This document shows, piece by piece, positions 61,223-64,000 of a stretch of DNA of 64,000 nucleotides. Made by a program: the position numbers and the translations under genes. Source of the stretch: JAGLTZ01 sp964637695 (GTDB lineage: Bacteria > Blakebacterota > Blakebacteria > Blakebacterales > Blakebacteraceae); the NCBI GenBank assembly GCA_964637695.1, contig CAZWVF010000005.1:1-64000 (forward strand). The letters are read 5' to 3'. Every line of letters begins with the position of its first letter. The first letter of the stretch is position 1. The notes beneath the pieces were generated by a model, which saw only the letters and a program-made list of their open reading frames with translations, was not told the DNA's origin and ran no database searches.

Positions 61223-61917
61223 TACTGGGTATCATGCAGCCGTATTTCTTCCCCTACCTGGGGTATTTCGATCTGATCAATGCTTCAGACAGATGGATAG
61301 TATTCGATACGGCCCAGTACATCCGTCACGGCTGGATCAACCGCAATCGCATCCTCCACCCCAACGAGGGTTGGCAGTACGTGATCGTTCCCCTCCAGAA
61401 GCACTCGAGGGAGACTGCAATCAGGGATGTCATGATTTCAGCATCGCCTGGCTGGAAGGATAAGATAACCGGTCAGCTTATGCACTATCGGAAGAAGGCG
61501 CCCTTCTTCGACCAGACCCTCTTTTTCATCAGGGAATGCCTGTCGGTGGAAGAGAGATCGATCTCGAGGCTCAATTCCGAGATCCTGTCAAAGGTCTGCA
61601 GTCTTCTGGAGATATCCTTTGACTACGAGTACCTTTCCGATATTGAGATCGAGCTGGATGCGGTTGAGGAGCCTGGTGACTGGGCGTTGCGCATCTCGGA
61701 GGCACTTAAAGCTGAGGAATATGTTAATCCGCCGGGAGCTGATTTCTTTTATGAACGGAAATTTGCCGAAAGCGGTATCAAGCTTTCGATCAGAAGCCTT
61801 CCATCACTCCGGTACAGCTGTGATGGTTATGAGTTCGTGCCCGATCTCTCTATAATCGATCTGCTGATGTGGAATGAACCTGCAGTGATAAAAGAACATC
61901 TTGACCGGAATCTGTGA
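61219..61917 (+). CDS. WbqC-family protein
   Basis: 232-residue protein of the WbqC family (PF08889) found in O-antigen and other polysaccharide clusters; exact activity unproven, although links to amino-sugar acylation have been suggested in the literature. Clear marks are ILGIMQPYFFPYLGYFDLIN, DTAQYIRHGWINRNRIL and the late VNPPGADFFY. Overlaps the sulfotransferase stop by four bases. It lies directly before a DegT aminotransferase, the usual pairing for making a modified amino-sugar. Confidence 0.9.
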   Translation: MILGIMQPYFFPYLGYFDLINASDRWIVFDTAQYIRHGWINRNRILHPNEGWQYVIVPLQKHSRETAIRDVMISASPGWKDKITGQLMHYRKKAPFFDQTLFFIRECLSVEERSISRLNSEILSKVCSLLEISFDYEYLSDIEIELDAVEEPGDWALRISEALKAEEYVNPPGADFFYERKFAESGIKLSIRSLPSLRYSCDGYEFVPDLSIIDLLMWNEPAVIKEHLDRNL

Positions 61918-61924
61918 GAAGCCT

Positions 61925-63133
61925 GTGAAAGAAAAAAAGAAATCGGCTGATCTGGCGCTCTTCGGCGGAGGACCAGCATTCGAGGATAAGGTCCACGTAG
62001 GCAGACCGAATATCGGTGATCGTGAAAAACTCCTCGACACGATAGGTGACGTTATCGACAGGTACTGGCTTACAAATCACGGCCCGAACGTGAGAGAGTT
62101 CGAGAACCGGATTGCCGAGATGACCGGTGTCGACCACTGCATTGCGATGAACAACGGTACTCAGGCACTCGAGATCACCATCAGAACGGCAGGTCTCTCA
62201 GGGGAGGTGATCGTCCCCTCATTTACATTTATCGCAACCGCCCACGCACTCCAGTGGCAGCATATAACACCCCTCTTCTGCGATATCGATCCCGGAACTC
62301 ACAATATCGATCCCGACAAGGTGGAGCAGATGATAACCCCGCAGACCACCGGAATTATCGGAGTTCACCTGTGGGGACGGCCCTGCGCCGTTGAAGCCCT
62401 GGAAGAGATTGCAGAAAGACACGAACTCAAACTGATATTCGATGCCGCACACGCATTCGGCTGCTCACACGGCGGACGAATGATAGGCAACTTCGGCAGG
62501 GCCGAGATCTTCAGTTTCCACGCCACCAAATTTTTCAACACTTTCGAAGGCGGTGCCGTCGTTACGAATGATGCCGGCCTGGCCGGGGAGATCCGCCTGG
62601 CCCGCAACTTTGGTTTTGCAGGGTACGACAACGTCATCAGGCTGGGTATCAATGCCAAGATGAACGAGGTATCTGCCGCGATGGGGCTCGTCGGGCTGGA
62701 AAGTGTGGACGAATTTATAGGGACCAATCATCAGAACTACCTCCACTATCAACAGGAACTGAAGGAAATTCCGTGGCTCAGCCTGGTTACCTACGATGAA
62801 AGCGAGAAGTGCAACTATCAATATATCGTCATTGAAATAGACAGCCCGCAGTCGCACATCGGTCGCGATCTGTTGATTGATATACTGCACGCTGAAAATG
62901 TTCTCGCACGCCGTTACTTTTACCCCGGATGTCATCGGATGGAACCATACCGCTCCTCGTACAGCGGGCCGGCTCTTCCGGCAACCGAGAAGCTGTCCGA
63001 AAGCGTCATCTCTCTGCCAAATGGCAGTTCGGTTGATCGAAACGACATCAGCCTGATCTGCAATATCATCAGATTTGCGATAGAAAACGGACCGGAGGTT
63101 ACGGAAGTGCACGAAAGCGCGGACCGCAGCTGA
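61925..63133 (+). CDS. DegT/DnrJ/EryC1-family PLP-dependent sugar aminotransferase
   Basis: 402-residue aminotransferase that would convert a nucleotide-linked keto-sugar to an amino-sugar. VDHCIAMNNGTQALEI begins the PLP fold; IPSFTFIATAHALQ-like segment VPSFTFIATAHAL follows; DAAHAFGCSH and the Schiff-base Lys in FHATKFFNTFEGGAVV are clear; the C-terminal small domain has YHQQELKEIP-like loops. Start is GTG at 61925 with GAGAAG upstream; a TTG at 61901 would overlap the WbqC gene. Paired with WbqC for N-modified sugar synthesis. Confidence 0.92.
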   Translation: MKEKKKSADLALFGGGPAFEDKVHVGRPNIGDREKLLDTIGDVIDRYWLTNHGPNVREFENRIAEMTGVDHCIAMNNGTQALEITIRTAGLSGEVIVPSFTFIATAHALQWQHITPLFCDIDPGTHNIDPDKVEQMITPQTTGIIGVHLWGRPCAVEALEEIAERHELKLIFDAAHAFGCSHGGRMIGNFGRAEIFSFHATKFFNTFEGGAVVTNDAGLAGEIRLARNFGFAGYDNVIRLGINAKMNEVSAAMGLVGLESVDEFIGTNHQNYLHYQQELKEIPWLSLVTYDESEKCNYQYIVIEIDSPQSHIGRDLLIDILHAENVLARRYFYPGCHRMEPYRSSYSGPALPATEKLSESVISLPNGSSVDRNDISLICNIIRFAIENGPEVTEVHESADRS

Positions 63134-63147
63134 GCCGGGAGACGAAG

Positions 63148-64000
63148 TTGACCGCAGAATCCTCACCCGGCATAAGCGTAATCATCTACTGCTACAATCA
63201 TGAGAAATACCTTGAAGAGTGTATCGACAGCATACTTGCCCAAACCCTTCAACCACTTGAAATCATCATCTGCGACGACCATTCGACTGATTCCAGCTTC
63301 CAGATCATAGAAGCATACGGCAGAAAGCATCCCGGCCTGATCAGACCGCACAGGCATGATCAGAATATGGGAATGCACTTCAACGCCAATTACGGTCTTC
63401 GACAGGCCAGCGGGAATTTGATCTCGAGCCTCGGAGGTGACGACAGGTGGCTTCCAGGCAAACTTGAAGCCGAATTCAAGGTTCTCCGGGATTCCACCGG
63501 GGCGACGATTGCCTATTCCAATGTCTACACTATAGATGCAGAGGGAAAGCGCACCGGTATCTGGTACGACGGCAAAGGTCCGATTCCACCGAGCGGCGAT
63601 GTCTTCACTGAAGTATTCTCGAGGCGTTTTTTCACGGTCCCCGATAACGTCTTCCGGAACCAGCTGATGTACCGGTCCCTGCTCGAGGAGACCGGATACT
63701 ACGACGAATCGATTCCGATCCATCTTGACTGGGATTTCAAAATCAGGCTCGCTGCCAGGCACAAAGTAGTCTACTCCGGCGAAGCGATGGTGGAATACCG
63801 CATACATGACGAAGGTGTGCACGGTTCTCCCCCCGCGGTACACCTGGAATCGATGAGTGCCGTATATGAGAAGAACCTGCCCCTGCTCGAGGAGCGATCT
63901 ATCGAGGAATCGATCCGAATAAGATGCAATATGGAGAGCCGGCTGGCCCTGGTGGCCAGCCTGGTTAAGGATGGAAAGAAAACAACACGATACACCGCAG
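63148..64000 (+). CDS. Glycosyltransferase family 2 (3' end outside window)
   Basis: At least 284 residues; the frame is open to the right edge. GISVIIYCYNHEKYLEECID, IICDDHSTDSSF, SLGGDDRWLPGKLEAEF (DD metal site) and LDWDFKIRLAARH are GT2 motifs. A start at TTG 63148 has GGGAG six bases upstream and lies 14 bases after the aminotransferase stop. No ATG is available in frame before the first motif. Last visible gene of the plus-strand glycan operon. Confidence 0.88.
   Translation, partial: MTAESSPGISVIIYCYNHEKYLEECIDSILAQTLQPLEIIICDDHSTDSSFQIIEAYGRKHPGLIRPHRHDQNMGMHFNANYGLRQASGNLISSLGGDDRWLPGKLEAEFKVLRDSTGATIAYSNVYTIDAEGKRTGIWYDGKGPIPPSGDVFTEVFSRRFFTVPDNVFRNQLMYRSLLEETGYYDESIPIHLDWDFKIRLAARHKVVYSGEAMVEYRIHDEGVHGSPPAVHLESMSAVYEKNLPLLEERSIEESIRIRCNMESRLALVASLVKDGKKTTRYTA

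Overview
The window is a gene-dense bacterial chromosome segment from a didermic (Gram-negative type) organism. Supporting signs are predicted outer-membrane beta-barrels, a PorV-like protein beside a secreted peptidase with a type-IX-like C-terminal sorting domain, lipoproteins, and a MurE with the DNPR motif of meso-diaminopimelate-adding enzymes. This mix (PorV, DUF5683, PPC-caspase, PqqD-linked genes) suggests an uncultured lineage in or near the FCB superphylum, for example a Krumholzibacteriota/Latescibacterota-like group. That placement is inference. A 100-N gap at 25087-25186 shows that this is a draft or metagenome assembly.

Layout. (1) 1-6631, minus strand: sodium:solute symporter (partial), AnmK, an M99/Csd4-like carboxypeptidase, a membrane-anchored protein and a Csd6-like YkuD protein. 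This looks like a peptidoglycan trimming/cell-shape and recycling operon. (2) 6763-12421: a nucleotidyltransferase-like gene facing an operon of a thioredoxin-like lipoprotein, HPr-kinase-like ATPase, PRMT-like methyltransferase, PqqD, carbon-nitrogen hydrolase and a 64-residue peptide with a twin-arginine motif and His-rich tail. This is the best candidate for an undescribed peptide-modification system. (3) 12460-22592: housekeeping and envelope genes (cold shock, RlmB, RecG, L28, barrels, AI-2E family, TPR, Mn-type SOD, DUF1080 lipoprotein) with two related families of about 163-bp inverted-repeat elements in the intergenic spaces. (4) 22782-25067: a secreted caspase-like protease with four PPC domains. 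(5) 43113-25299, minus strand: a near-complete dcw cluster in the order mraZ, STAS gene, rsmH, ftsL, ftsI (two PASTA domains), murE, murF, mraY, a 48-codon ORF, murD, ftsW, murG, murC, murB, ftsQ, ftsA, ftsZ. It lacks ddl and is preceded by a promoter and a three-unit MraZ box. (6) 43472-48894: DUF5683-like, M6 peptidase and PorV-like genes. (7) 49162-50320: Trm112-like gene and accA. (8) 50399-64000: a surface-glycan region with a six-gene minus-strand operon whose junctions all overlap by 4 nt (GT2, YfhO, flippase, RfbD, DPM1-like GT, phosphodiesterase), and a divergent plus-strand operon (methyltransferase, sulfotransferase, WbqC, DegT aminotransferase, GT2).

How the parts work together. 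The dcw cluster makes and places the meso-DAP cell wall. The first operon would trim stem peptides, and AnmK would phosphorylate anhydro-MurNAc released by turnover. The glycan region would build, flip and decorate a surface polysaccharide. The PorV/M6/DUF5683 genes point to a type-IX-like export route. No tRNA, rRNA, CRISPR array, transposase or phage gene was seen.
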